Shown here piece by piece: positions 8,097 to 17,100 of a stretch of DNA of 64,000 nucleotides. The position numbers and the translations under genes are program-made. Where the stretch lies: NCBI RefSeq assembly GCF_000092025.1, contig NC_003062.2, positions 2,582,001 through 2,646,000 on the forward strand, given 5' to 3'. The notes beneath the pieces are model-generated. The model was given only the letters and a program-made list of their open reading frames with translations, was not told the origin of the DNA and did no database searches. The number at the start of each line of letters is the position of its first letter. The stretch's first letter is position 1. The DNA is from Agrobacterium fabrum str. C58 (GTDB lineage: Bacteria > Pseudomonadota > Alphaproteobacteria > Rhizobiales > Rhizobiaceae).

Positions 8097-8798
8097 TTAT
8101 CTTGTTTCAGCCGCCGGAGGGCTTGCATTCTTCGGCTGCGGCCAGCCCTGTGCGTCGAAACGGAACAGCATTTCGAACCGGGCAAAGATAAAGGCGAAGG
8201 CCATGGCCGTCCACAGGCCGAGCAGCAGCCCGGCTGCGACATCGCTTGGATAATGCGCACCGACGATGACACGCGAAACGCCGATCACGAGCGCAAGCAG
8301 CAGGAACGCCCAGCGGAAGCGCGGCATCAGCATGGCGAAAACACCGAAAAACGCCCCGGCAGCCGTCGAATGGCCTGAGGGGAAACTCTCATAAAGATTG
8401 TCGCCGGTAAAAGGCGTGAGGCTGTAGGCGCCCATTTCCAGAAAAAGCTCCGGCCGCGCCCGCCCGATCAGGAATTTCAGCGTATGGACGAGAATACTCG
8501 CCGTGCCGATCGTCAGGAAAAAATAAGCGAGAAGCCGCCACGCCGTTCTCAGCCGCCCGCCATAGGTCTGCGCCTGCAGGACACGCGCGGCAACATAAGC
8601 AAGAATGGCGAGCGCGCCCGTGGAGTAAAGCATCCAGCGGAAGGTTCCGAAATCGGTAATAGCGCGATTGAAGGTGACTATTCGGCCCGGCAGTGCCTGC
8701 GCGGTTTCGGAAAGGCGCGGATCGAAAGGAATGAAAACCAGAACCAGCACAAGGCTTGCCGCAAAAATCCAGCCGCTGGAAACCACGAAACGTCGCAT
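8097..8798 (-). CDS. PAP2-family membrane phosphatase
   Basis: A 233-residue inner-membrane lipid phosphatase of the PAP2 superfamily with about six hydrophobic segments. The three catalytic motifs are visible in order: KFLIGRARP, PSGHS and SRVIVGAHYPSDV. I chose the ATG at 8798 because AGAGG lies 6 nt upstream; the alternatives at 8804 and 8825 fit that site badly. Family members act on undecaprenyl diphosphate, phosphatidic acid, phosphatidylglycerophosphate or lipid A phosphate (LpxE-like), and the substrate cannot be told from motifs. It leads a two-gene leftward unit with the FAD monooxygenase. Confidence 0.85.
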   Translation of the reverse strand: MRRFVVSSGWIFAASLVLVLVFIPFDPRLSETAQALPGRIVTFNRAITDFGTFRWMLYSTGALAILAYVAARVLQAQTYGGRLRTAWRLLAYFFLTIGTASILVHTLKFLIGRARPELFLEMGAYSLTPFTGDNLYESFPSGHSTAAGAFFGVFAMLMPRFRWAFLLLALVIGVSRVIVGAHYPSDVAAGLLLGLWTAMAFAFIFARFEMLFRFDAQGWPQPKNASPPAAETR

Positions 8799-8928
8799 CA
8801 ACATCCTCTTGTCTTTTTCTTGCATATGGCTTTGCGCCTCACAAAAACAATAGCCTGGGCTTTGTCCTTGTTATGGCGGGTTTTCGCGAGTAGAGCCTAA
8901 TTCTGCCAATAAAACCGACGGGCTGAAG

Positions 8929-10122
8929 ATGACGAATGCCAGTGAAATGCCACGCAAGCTGACCATATTGGGTTCGACGGGTTCCATCGGCACCAATACT
9001 CTGGATGTCGTGCGTCAACTGGGTGGCCGCGACGGGTTCGAGATCATGGCGCTGACCGGCGCGGGAAACATCGCGCTTCTGGCCGAACAGGCGCGGGAAT
9101 TTGGCGCGCAGCTCGCGGTCACTGCGGACGATGATAAATATGAAGCGCTGAAATCGGCGCTGGCAGGCACCGGCATCAAAGTCGCCGCAGGCATGGCCGG
9201 CCTTGAAGAGGCAGCCTCGATGGATGCCGGCTGGGTGATGGCCGCGATTGCCGGCACCCCCGGCCTCGCCCCGACACTGACGGCCGCCCGGCGTGGTGCC
9301 GATATTGCACTTGCCAACAAGGAATGCCTCGTTTCGGCGGGCGATGTTTTTCTGCGCACTGTCAAACAGGGCGGCGGCCGGCTGATCCCGGTCGACAGCG
9401 AACACAGCGCAATCTTCCAGTGCCTGACGGGTGAATACAAACAGGCGGTGGAACGCATCGTGCTGACGGCTTCCGGCGGGCCGTTCCGCACCTGGTCGCG
9501 GGACGAGATGTCCAACGTCACGGCGGATATCGCCCGCGCCCATCCCAACTGGTCGATGGGGCTGAAGGTCTCGATCGGCAGTGCCTCCATGTTCAACAAG
9601 GGCCTGGAAATGATCGAGGCGAAATATCTCTTCGATCTCAGGCCTGATCAGGTGGACGTGATTGTCCATCCACAATCGATCATCCATTCGATGGTTGGCT
9701 ACACTGACGGCTCCTATATCGCGCAGCTCGGCTCTCCCGACATGCGCACCGCCATCTCCTATGCCCTCACCTATCCTGAGCGCGGCAATCTAAGCGTCGA
9801 GCGCCTGGATTTCGCGAAACTGGCACGGCTCGATTTCGAAGCACCGGACGAAGCCCGCTTCCCGGCGCTGCGGCTTGCGCGCATGGCGCTGGAGCGTGGC
9901 GGTTTGCAGGGCGCGGCCCTGAACGCAGCCGAGGAGACCGCCTTTCACGCCTTTGTCGCTGGTGGCATCGGTTTTCTCGACATGGCCGAAATTGTTGAAA
10001 CGGTGATGGACCGTATGCATGACGGCCGCACCGCCGAGACGATGGACGACGTTTTTTCGGCAGACGAAGAGGCCCGCCGCCATGCACTGGAACTCATCGC
10101 CACAAAAGAAAAGGCCGCGTGA
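8929..10122 (+). CDS. dxr: 1-deoxy-D-xylulose 5-phosphate reductoisomerase
   Basis: Cytoplasmic enzyme of the MEP isoprenoid pathway that converts DXP to MEP with NADPH. It has 397 residues, the usual length. NADPH binding: GSTGSIG at residues 15-21. Metal and substrate site: PVDSEHSAIFQ near 154-164, with the acidic ligands in VDSE. SGGPFRTW is also present. It is divergent from the PAP2 gene and convergent with hemA. Its stop codon lies inside the loop of a hairpin that appears to terminate hemA from the other strand. Confidence 0.96.
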   Translation: MTNASEMPRKLTILGSTGSIGTNTLDVVRQLGGRDGFEIMALTGAGNIALLAEQAREFGAQLAVTADDDKYEALKSALAGTGIKVAAGMAGLEEAASMDAGWVMAAIAGTPGLAPTLTAARRGADIALANKECLVSAGDVFLRTVKQGGGRLIPVDSEHSAIFQCLTGEYKQAVERIVLTASGGPFRTWSRDEMSNVTADIARAHPNWSMGLKVSIGSASMFNKGLEMIEAKYLFDLRPDQVDVIVHPQSIIHSMVGYTDGSYIAQLGSPDMRTAISYALTYPERGNLSVERLDFAKLARLDFEAPDEARFPALRLARMALERGGLQGAALNAAEETAFHAFVAGGIGFLDMAEIVETVMDRMHDGRTAETMDDVFSADEEARRHALELIATKEKAA

Positions 10123-10130
10123 ACGCGGCC
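10103..10130 (-). terminator. Intrinsic terminator of hemA, overlapping the end of dxr
   Basis: Arms GGCCGCG (10113-10119) and CGCGGCC (10124-10130) enclose a 4-base loop. On the minus strand the stem is followed by TTTTCTTTTG, a T-rich tail starting 28 nt after the hemA stop. On the plus strand no T tract follows, so it should not stop dxr transcription well. The hairpin uses the last dxr codons and stop. Confidence 0.75.
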
Positions 10131-10157
10131 CTGACCTCTTCAATCTGAACGGTTGCC

Positions 10158-11375
10158 TTAAGCCACCGCACGCGCCAGTGCGCAATGCGACCAGAGCTGA
10201 TGCAGCGCACCGACAAGCTGCTCGATATCGGCATCAGTGTGCAGCGGTGTCGGTGTAATACGCAGGCGCTCTGTCTTGCGCGGCACGGTCGGGTAATTGA
10301 TCGGCTGCACATAGACGCCGTGATTGTCGAGCAGGATATCCGAAATCCACTTGCACTTGGCGGCATCGCCGACCATGACCGGCACGATGTGGCTTGGATT
10401 GTCCATATGCGGAATGCCGCGGGCATCGAGAAGACCGCGCAGCTTGCGGACCCGATCCTGATGGCGCGCGCGCTCAAAGGGGCTAGCCTTCAGATGCTGG
10501 ATCGACGCGATAGCGCCGGCGGCAAGCGACGGTGGCAGGGCCGTCGTGAAGATGAAGCCGGATGCGAAAGAACGGATGAAATCGCAGACTGCGGTGGAGC
10601 CGGTGATATAACCGCCCATCACGCCGAAGGCTTTGCCAAGTGTACCCTCGATGATCGTCAGACGATCCATCAGGCCTTCGCGCTCGGCAATGCCGCCACC
10701 GCGCGGGCCGTACATGCCGACGGCATGGACTTCGTCGAGATAGGTCATGGCGCCGTAACGGTCGGCCAGATCGCAGATTTCCCTGATCGGCGCGATATCG
10801 CCATCCATCGAATAGACGGATTCAAAGGCAATCAGCTTCGGCGCATTGGGATCGGCAGCCTTAAGCTTCGCTTCGAGATCTTCGAGATCGTTGTGTTTCC
10901 AGATCACCCGCTCGCAACGACCGTAACGAATGCCCTCGATCATCGATGCGTGGTTGAGCGCGTCGGAGAAGATAATGAGGCCCGGAATTTTCTGGCCGAG
11001 AGTGCCGAGGGTTGCCCAGTTCGAAACATAACCCGACGTGAAAATCAGGGCTGATTCCTTGCCGTGCAGATCGGCGAGTTCCTGCTCCAGCAGGACATGA
11101 TAATGGTTGGTGCCAGAAATGTTCCGGGTGCCTCCCGCACCCGCGCCACAGTGATCGATGGCGGCTTTCATGGCTTCGATGACTTTCGGGTTCTGGCCCA
11201 TGCCGAGATAGTCGTTGGAGCACCAGACGGTTACGTCCTTGCGATCGCCATTGGCATTGTACCGTGTCGCGCGGGGAAAATTGCCCTGCTGGCGTTCGAT
11301 ATCCGCAAAAACGCGATAACGCCCCTCAGAATGCAGGCTTTGCAGTTCCGTCGTAAAAAATGCCTCGAAGTCCAT
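10158..11375 (-). CDS. hemA: 5-aminolevulinate synthase
   Basis: PLP enzyme condensing glycine and succinyl-CoA to 5-aminolevulinate, the first step of heme synthesis by the Shemin route used in alphaproteobacteria. It has 405 residues. The pyridoxal lysine is K247/248 in [22 protein letters not shown] and the GAGSGGTRNI-like GAGAGGTRN segment are class II aminotransferase hallmarks. Start 11375 gives the family's MDFEAFF beginning with GGAG 6 nt upstream; a longer frame to 11429 is unlikely. An FNR/FixK box lies 150 bp upstream. Succinyl-CoA is supplied by the sucAB genes of this window. Confidence 0.96.
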   Translation of the reverse strand: MDFEAFFTTELQSLHSEGRYRVFADIERQQGNFPRATRYNANGDRKDVTVWCSNDYLGMGQNPKVIEAMKAAIDHCGAGAGGTRNISGTNHYHVLLEQELADLHGKESALIFTSGYVSNWATLGTLGQKIPGLIIFSDALNHASMIEGIRYGRCERVIWKHNDLEDLEAKLKAADPNAPKLIAFESVYSMDGDIAPIREICDLADRYGAMTYLDEVHAVGMYGPRGGGIAEREGLMDRLTIIEGTLGKAFGVMGGYITGSTAVCDFIRSFASGFIFTTALPPSLAAGAIASIQHLKASPFERARHQDRVRKLRGLLDARGIPHMDNPSHIVPVMVGDAAKCKWISDILLDNHGVYVQPINYPTVPRKTERLRITPTPLHTDADIEQLVGALHQLWSHCALARAVA

Positions 11376-11745
11376 GCCATGCTCCAGAATTGACCAGACC
11401 GTTTTCCGCTCCGACACCGGGACCGTCAACCCTTTCGGGCCACTTTAACCACGTCTGCGTCAATTCGCCGTTGTTTTGAACCATTCCAATAAACCGTTTA
11501 TAGACGCTTATGAAAAGTGCAAAATTGATTCACATCAAAAAACCGAGAGATTTGGAACCTTTTCCGCGTGGCGCCGTTGTCTGGCACGCAATCGATTTAC
11601 GCTCGAAGGAATGCCGAAAGACGAGGCTTCCCTAAACGACATCGAATTGTTAGTTATCTGTGGCGGTCGGAGGTAGCAGTCGCCGCAGATAAATATGGGA
11701 CGCCTACCGAGCCGAAGAGCTCATTGTAACGTTGGAGAGAGTTTC
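11376..11745. other. hemA / lipoprotein divergent intergenic region
   Basis: A 370-bp region between hemA (leftward) and the small lipoprotein gene (rightward). It holds the FNR/FixK box at 11525-11538. A 66-codon rightward frame at 11476-11676 overlaps the box and shows no signal peptide or family motif; I do not treat it as a gene. Confidence 0.6.
11525..11538. promoter_or_regulatory. FNR/FixK-type binding site upstream of hemA
   Basis: The sequence TTGATTCACATCAA matches the consensus TTGAT-N4-ATCAA exactly. Its centre is about 156 bp upstream of the hemA start. If activation is from the usual -41.5 position, transcription would begin near 11490, leaving a leader of about 115 nt. hemA control by FnrL in Rhodobacter and by FixK2 in Bradyrhizobium is established; control here by FnrN or FixK is inferred from the site. 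Confidence 0.75.
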
Positions 11746-11997
11746 ATGAAAAAGGCAATCATATTTGCGCTGGTCGGCCTGTCGCTTGCAAGCTGCACGC
11801 AGACCGAAAAGGGTGCTTCGATCGGTGCCGTTTCCGGCGCTGTTATCGGTGGTGCGGTCACTGGTAACGTTCGTGGCGCAGCAGTTGGCGCAGCCATCGG
11901 CGGCGTGGGCGGTGCTCTGATCGGTAACGCTTCCGAGCCGGGCTATTGCTATTATCGCGACCAGTATGGCCAGCGTTACACGGCACGTTGCCGCTAA
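11746..11997 (+). CDS. Small glycine-zipper lipoprotein
   Basis: An 83-residue predicted lipoprotein. The signal peptide ends in LASC, giving lipidated C17. A glycine-rich zipper region at about residues 23-65 (alternating GA/GG with AVIGGAVTG and AAIGGVGGALIG) resembles the 17-kDa-antigen/SlyB/OsmB-type zipper that packs against membranes. The C-terminus is short and Cys/Tyr-rich (YCYYRDQYGQRYTARCR). The ATG at 11746 has GGAGAG about 8 nt upstream. It is monocistronic with a strong terminator. Abundant small envelope lipoproteins look like this; the specific function is unknown. Confidence 0.85.
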   Translation: MKKAIIFALVGLSLASCTQTEKGASIGAVSGAVIGGAVTGNVRGAAVGAAIGGVGGALIGNASEPGYCYYRDQYGQRYTARCR

Positions 11998-12023
11998 TCG
12001 CTGCACGACATACAGTTGCACAG

Positions 12024-12048
12024 AAGCCCCGGTCACCCGGGGCTTTTT
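12024..12048 (+). terminator. Rho-independent terminator after the small lipoprotein gene
   Basis: Perfect 9-bp stem AAGCCCCGG / CCGGGGCTT with loop TCAC, followed by TTT, starting 27 nt after the stop codon. Confidence 0.88.
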
Positions 12049-12172
12049 GCGTTAATGGCGGCAAAACATCAGCGCGAGGGTCCTCAAAGCCGTTTATTTA
12101 TGATTAAATTGCAATGTTAACGGACAGGAAACGGGTTAGGGCGACAATAAATGCTCAACCATAAAGCAGCTT

Positions 12173-14098
12173 ATGCGAAGAACACGAACTAACCCGAAGA
12201 CAGGTATTGCGTATCGGAAAGCTGGCACCGCGCTTGCGGTTGCTTTGACGTTCGCCCTGTATCCGGCGTTTGCCCGTGATGCTTTCGCCTTCAAACTGTT
12301 CGGCATGCGCCTCTGGGGTTCGGAAGAACCGGAGGTCGAAGTTATCAACCCGGTCAAATATGCCGTCACGCTTGACGCGGCCGACGCCGACAAGTCCCTG
12401 AAGAGCAGTCTGGAAAACAGCTCGCTTCTTCTGGCCGACAAGGACAAACCTGCCTCCGGCGATCTCGGCCTTCTGATAAAGGCGCGAGACGACAGGGACA
12501 GGCTGATCGCGGCACTTTATGAAAACGCCCGTTACGGCGGCATCGTCAACGTGACCGTGGCCGGAAAGAACGTTGATGACCTGCCTCCCAACCCGGTTTT
12601 CGATCACAGCACGCCTGTACCCATGGTCATAACGGTAACGCCGGGCCCGAAATTCACCCTCGGCAACGTTCGCCTTGAAGGCGATGTAACGGGCCGCAAT
12701 CTTGATGAATACGGCCTGATCGCCGGCGGTGATGCCGGGTCTCTGGCAATTATCCGCGCCGGCAACAAGCTGATCGATGATCTGAAGGCGGAAGGCCGGC
12801 CGCTCGCGAAACTGACGAAACGCGAGGCGGTCGCAAACCACGCGACGAATACGGTCGACATTACAATGGCAGCTGAAGGTGGCCCCGTCGCGCCGCTCGG
12901 CGCAGTCACCGTCACCGGCGAAAAAACCGTCGATGGCGACTTCATTCGCCGTTATTCGCGCCTTAATGGCGGCGAGCCCTATTCGCCGGAAAAGCTGCGC
13001 AAGGCCGCCGACCGCCTGCGCCAGCTCGGCGTCTTTTCCAGCCTGACGATCAAGGAAGCGGGAACGCTTGCCCGCGACGGCACCATTCCGCTCACCATCG
13101 AAGTGTCCGAAGGCAAGCACCGTTATTTTGGCGTCGGCGCGCAATATTCGACGACCGAAGGTATCGGGCTTCAAGGATATTGGGGTCACCGTAACCTCTT
13201 CGGACAGGCGGAATCACTGCGCATCGAAGGCTCTGTCTCGCGTATTGCGGAGGCATCGAGCGTCGAAGGCATGGATTATTCGGCGGGCATTACCTTCACC
13301 AAGCCGGGGATGTTCAACCCCCGCACGACGTTCAAGACCAGCCTGATTGCCAAGACCGAAAACCCGGACACCTACAGGGCCAAAACGCTGACGGGCACGG
13401 CGGGTTTCGCCTACGAACTGAACGATACGGATACAGCCGCCGCGGGTCTGGAGGTCCAATGGGCCGATACCGAAGATGCATTCGGCAAAAACGAATATCT
13501 GACGACCTCGATACCGCTGGAATTTGTGCGCGACACGCGCGACGATAAGCTTAATCCGACCGAAGGTTTTCGCGCATCCTTGGCCGCCAAGCCAAGCTAT
13601 GAAGCGCTCAATGGCACGTTCTTCTCCTCTTTCGAAGGCTCTATCACCGGCTATAAGGGACTTGGTGCCGAAGACCGGTTGATCATGGCAGGAAAGCTCT
13701 CCGGCGGTGTTCTGGTGGGCGGCAGCGATCTACAGGATATACCGACCACCCGCCGCTTTTTCGCCGGTGGCGGCGGATCGGTGCGCGGCTATAGCTACCA
13801 GGAGATTTCGCCCTATAATGCGGCGGGCGATGCGACTGGCGGCCGCTCCTACGTGGTTGGCTCCGTTGAGGCCCGCATCAAGGTCACCGATACCATCGGC
13901 CTTGTGCCGTTTTTCGACGCCGGCGTCGTTTCTGATGGGGTAACACCCGATTTCTCCGATATCCGGGCCGGTGCCGGTATCGGCCTGCGTTACGCGACGC
14001 CCTTCGGGCCTCTGCGTCTCGATGTCGCCATGCCGCTCGAAAAATACGACGGCGGCAACAATTTCGGCATTTATGCTGGCATCGGCCAGTCTTTTTAA
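12173..14098 (+). CDS. tamA: Outer-membrane translocation and assembly protein TamA
   Basis: A 641-residue Omp85-family protein. A signal-peptide-like N-terminus ends around residue 40 (ALYPAFARDAFA). POTRA-type domains span about 60-300, with LGNVRLEGDV and LGAVTVTGE strand starts. A 16-strand barrel follows, with the conserved VRGY of strand/loop 6 at about 537-540 and a C-terminal aromatic (GIGQSF). TamA works with inner-membrane TamB to insert proteins, including autotransporters, or move lipids to the outer membrane. tamB starts 45 nt downstream, confirming TamA rather than BamA. The start ATG has only a weak ribosome site and a longer signal region is not available in frame. Confidence 0.92.
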   Translation: MRRTRTNPKTGIAYRKAGTALAVALTFALYPAFARDAFAFKLFGMRLWGSEEPEVEVINPVKYAVTLDAADADKSLKSSLENSSLLLADKDKPASGDLGLLIKARDDRDRLIAALYENARYGGIVNVTVAGKNVDDLPPNPVFDHSTPVPMVITVTPGPKFTLGNVRLEGDVTGRNLDEYGLIAGGDAGSLAIIRAGNKLIDDLKAEGRPLAKLTKREAVANHATNTVDITMAAEGGPVAPLGAVTVTGEKTVDGDFIRRYSRLNGGEPYSPEKLRKAADRLRQLGVFSSLTIKEAGTLARDGTIPLTIEVSEGKHRYFGVGAQYSTTEGIGLQGYWGHRNLFGQAESLRIEGSVSRIAEASSVEGMDYSAGITFTKPGMFNPRTTFKTSLIAKTENPDTYRAKTLTGTAGFAYELNDTDTAAAGLEVQWADTEDAFGKNEYLTTSIPLEFVRDTRDDKLNPTEGFRASLAAKPSYEALNGTFFSSFEGSITGYKGLGAEDRLIMAGKLSGGVLVGGSDLQDIPTTRRFFAGGGGSVRGYSYQEISPYNAAGDATGGRSYVVGSVEARIKVTDTIGLVPFFDAGVVSDGVTPDFSDIRAGAGIGLRYATPFGPLRLDVAMPLEKYDGGNNFGIYAGIGQSF

Positions 14099-14143
14099 AC
14101 GCCGCAGTCGAACACCCTTGCAACAGAGTGTAGATTACCCTTG

Positions 14144-17100
14144 ATGAAAACGTTGATTCGATTGCTGAAATGGCTAGGCTACGCTGCACTCTGCTGCGTG
14201 GTGCTGGTGTTGCTTGCGGTTCTGTTCGTCGGTTTTACGCCGATGGGCGCCCGGATTGCCGCAAACCAGATTTCATCGCTCGTATCGACACCCGATCAGA
14301 CGATCGAGATTTCGCCTCCGGGCGGCCTTCTGACCGGCCGCCTGCGGCTCGACAACGTCACGCTTTCAGATCGGCAGGGGCCCTATGCCCGCCTGAACCA
14401 GATTGCCGTCGACTGGTCGCCACTGTCACTGCTTGCCGGCACCTTCCATGCCGATCATGTCTCGGCCGGATCGATCGATGTGGAGCGCCAACCGCTGCCG
14501 GCCCAGCAGACGACAGGCAAGAGCTCCGGCGGTTCTTCCCTTCCTATTGAAATCGTCATCGATAATTTCAGCTTCCCGGATATCAGCCTTGGGCAATCGC
14601 TTCTCGGCCGCGCCTTCGACTTGACGGCGGAAGGCAACCTCAAGGCCGCCCAGGACGACATGCGGCTTTCGCTCACCGCTCACAGGCGAAATGCAGTGGA
14701 TGCGGAGGTCAATGCCGACGTTGCATTCCTGCCGAATGAGAACGTGCTGAAGCTGAAAGCCGAGATGAAGGAACCCGAAGGTGGCCTGCTCGCCACACTG
14801 CTTTCGCTTCCCGGCACGCCTGCGGTGGCGATAGACCTCAATGGCGAAGGCCCGCTTTCCAGCTGGACGGGCACCCTGCGCGGCAATGTCGCCGGCAATG
14901 CGGTGGTCAACGTTACCGGCCGTCATCTCCTTGGCGACGACGGAACGCGCCGTATCGAAATTGCAGGCGGTGGCCAGCCTGATCTGCTGCTGCCACCTGC
15001 GTTCCGCCAGCTTTTTGCCGGTGAGACGAAACTCGACGCGAATGCCACACTCTACCCGCAGGGCCGCATCGAAATCGGTAGCAGTACGCTTGAGACCGGT
15101 GCGTTGCTGCTGACGGCATCAGGCACCGTCGATCCGAATGGTCAGAACGATTTGGCTGCCAATCTCATCGGCACCGCCGGCCCCGTGGATTTCCGCTGGC
15201 CACTCGGCAATGGTGAAATTCAGGCCCTCATCAACGGCCTCGATCTTTCCCTGAAGGGTGGTGCGGATGCCGCACACCTCAACACCACGGTTTCCCTGCG
15301 CAGCCTCGCGCTGCCACAAGGCCGGCTTGACGATGTCAAACTGACCGCCGAGAGCGCCGATCTCAATATCACCAACCGCAGCGGCACGATCGCCACCGTC
15401 CTGTCCGTCGCGCAATCATCCTTCGTCAGTCCAGATATCGACCGGCTGGTACGCGCGCCTCTTACCATCAAGGCGCCGCTCAGTCTTACCTCTTCCGCCA
15501 TCGGTTTTAACGGCGCAACGCTGGAAAGCGCCAGCGTCGGCGGCACGCTGAACGGCAGTTTCGATCTCGCTGATAACCGCCTGACGTCAAGCGTCCAGCT
15601 CTTCGCGTTGCCCGCCACGCTTCCACCGGCACTCGCGGAAAAATTCGACACCACCATCGCCCTCCAGGGCGACATCGACCTGACCATCGGTGGACGCACC
15701 AGTATCGAGAACCTCGTCATCAAGTCAGGAACGATCGAGGCGGCGGGTAATGTCAGCCTCGAAAATGATGCACTAAGCGCCGACCTCAAGGGTAAATTCC
15801 CGGCACTGGAAAAGCTGACGCCGCAGGCGAAGGGCATCGCCGATTTTGCAATCGAAGCCAGCGGCGCGCTCGCCGCCCCTGATTTCAACGTGACGCTGAG
15901 TTCCGAAAGTGCCATCCTTGCCGGTCGAAAACTCGAAGCACTGAAGGTTAATGCCTCCGGCAAGGCCGACCCGGCCGCACCGCAGGCAAAATTCACGGCC
16001 AGCGGCAGCCTCGACCGGCAGAAGATCGACGCCAACGCCAATGTGGTGCAGACCGAGAACGGCACGGCAATACCCGAACTTCATGTCGCCGTAGGCCGCA
16101 ACATTCTGAACGGGAAGCTGCAATTTTCGCAACAGTTCCTGCCGACGGGCAATCTCTCCTTCAATTTCCCCGATCTCGCCCTGCTGGCCGCACTGGCCGC
16201 ACAGCAGGCGGATGGCGATATTGCCGGCGATATCGCGCTGAGCAACGCCAACGGCAAGATCGCCGCGACGATAAAGGCAAATGGCGGCAATATCCGCCAG
16301 GGCACGACAACGATTTCAAAACTGGCCGCCGATATTTCGATCGATGACATCAAGGCGCTTGCCATCAACGGCAAGATCAGCGCCGACAGCGTCAATGCCG
16401 GTACGGCGGCGATTTCAGGCCTGAATGCCACCATCGGACATTCGGGCACAACGACTGCGTTCGATGTCAACGGCCGCTATGACAATGCGCCTCTGGTGGT
16501 GAAAGGCAGCGCCGATACCGGCGGTTCACCCATGACGGTGCGGGTCGACACCTTTTCGGCCGCCCCCAAGGGAATTCCGGTGCGGCTTGAAAAACCAAGC
16601 ACCATCGCCATCCAGAACGGTACGGCTCGCATCGCCGATCTGACCATCATCACGGGCGATGGTCGCGTAGAGGTCAACGGCACCGCCGGTTCGACCCTCG
16701 ATATCAAGGCCGATATCCGCTCGCTTCCCGCGAGCCTCGCCAACGCCTTTGCCGCCGGGCTGGATGCAGCGGGCAGCATATCCGGTACCGTCAGTGCCAA
16801 GGGCGCGGCATCCGACCCCTCGGTTGATTATAATCTGAACTGGGCCAATGCCGAGGTCGCCCAGACGCGCGCCGCGGGACTTGCCGCCCTTGGCATCAAG
16901 GCGAATGGCCGGTTCGCCGGCGGCAACTTGCAGATCGACACTGACGTGACCGGTCAAGGCGGCATGTCGCTTTCCGGCGGCGGCTCGCTCGGCATCGCCG
17001 GCAATCGCCCACTTTCCATGGCATTCTCCGGCCGGCTGCCTTTCAGCGCCGTTGCGGCGCAAACCGCCGCACAGGGCCTTGATGTGGATGGCACCGCCGC

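Noticed and set aside
8839..9687. 282-codon minus-strand frame opposite dxr
   Set aside because: Antisense to dxr; no conserved domain.
11476..11676. 66-codon plus-strand frame upstream of the small lipoprotein
   Set aside because: It overlaps the hemA control region and FNR box and has no recognisable features.
12104..12121. TTAA-ATTGCAATG-TTAAC before tamA as a CtrA box
   Set aside because: Spacer is 9 bases instead of 7.
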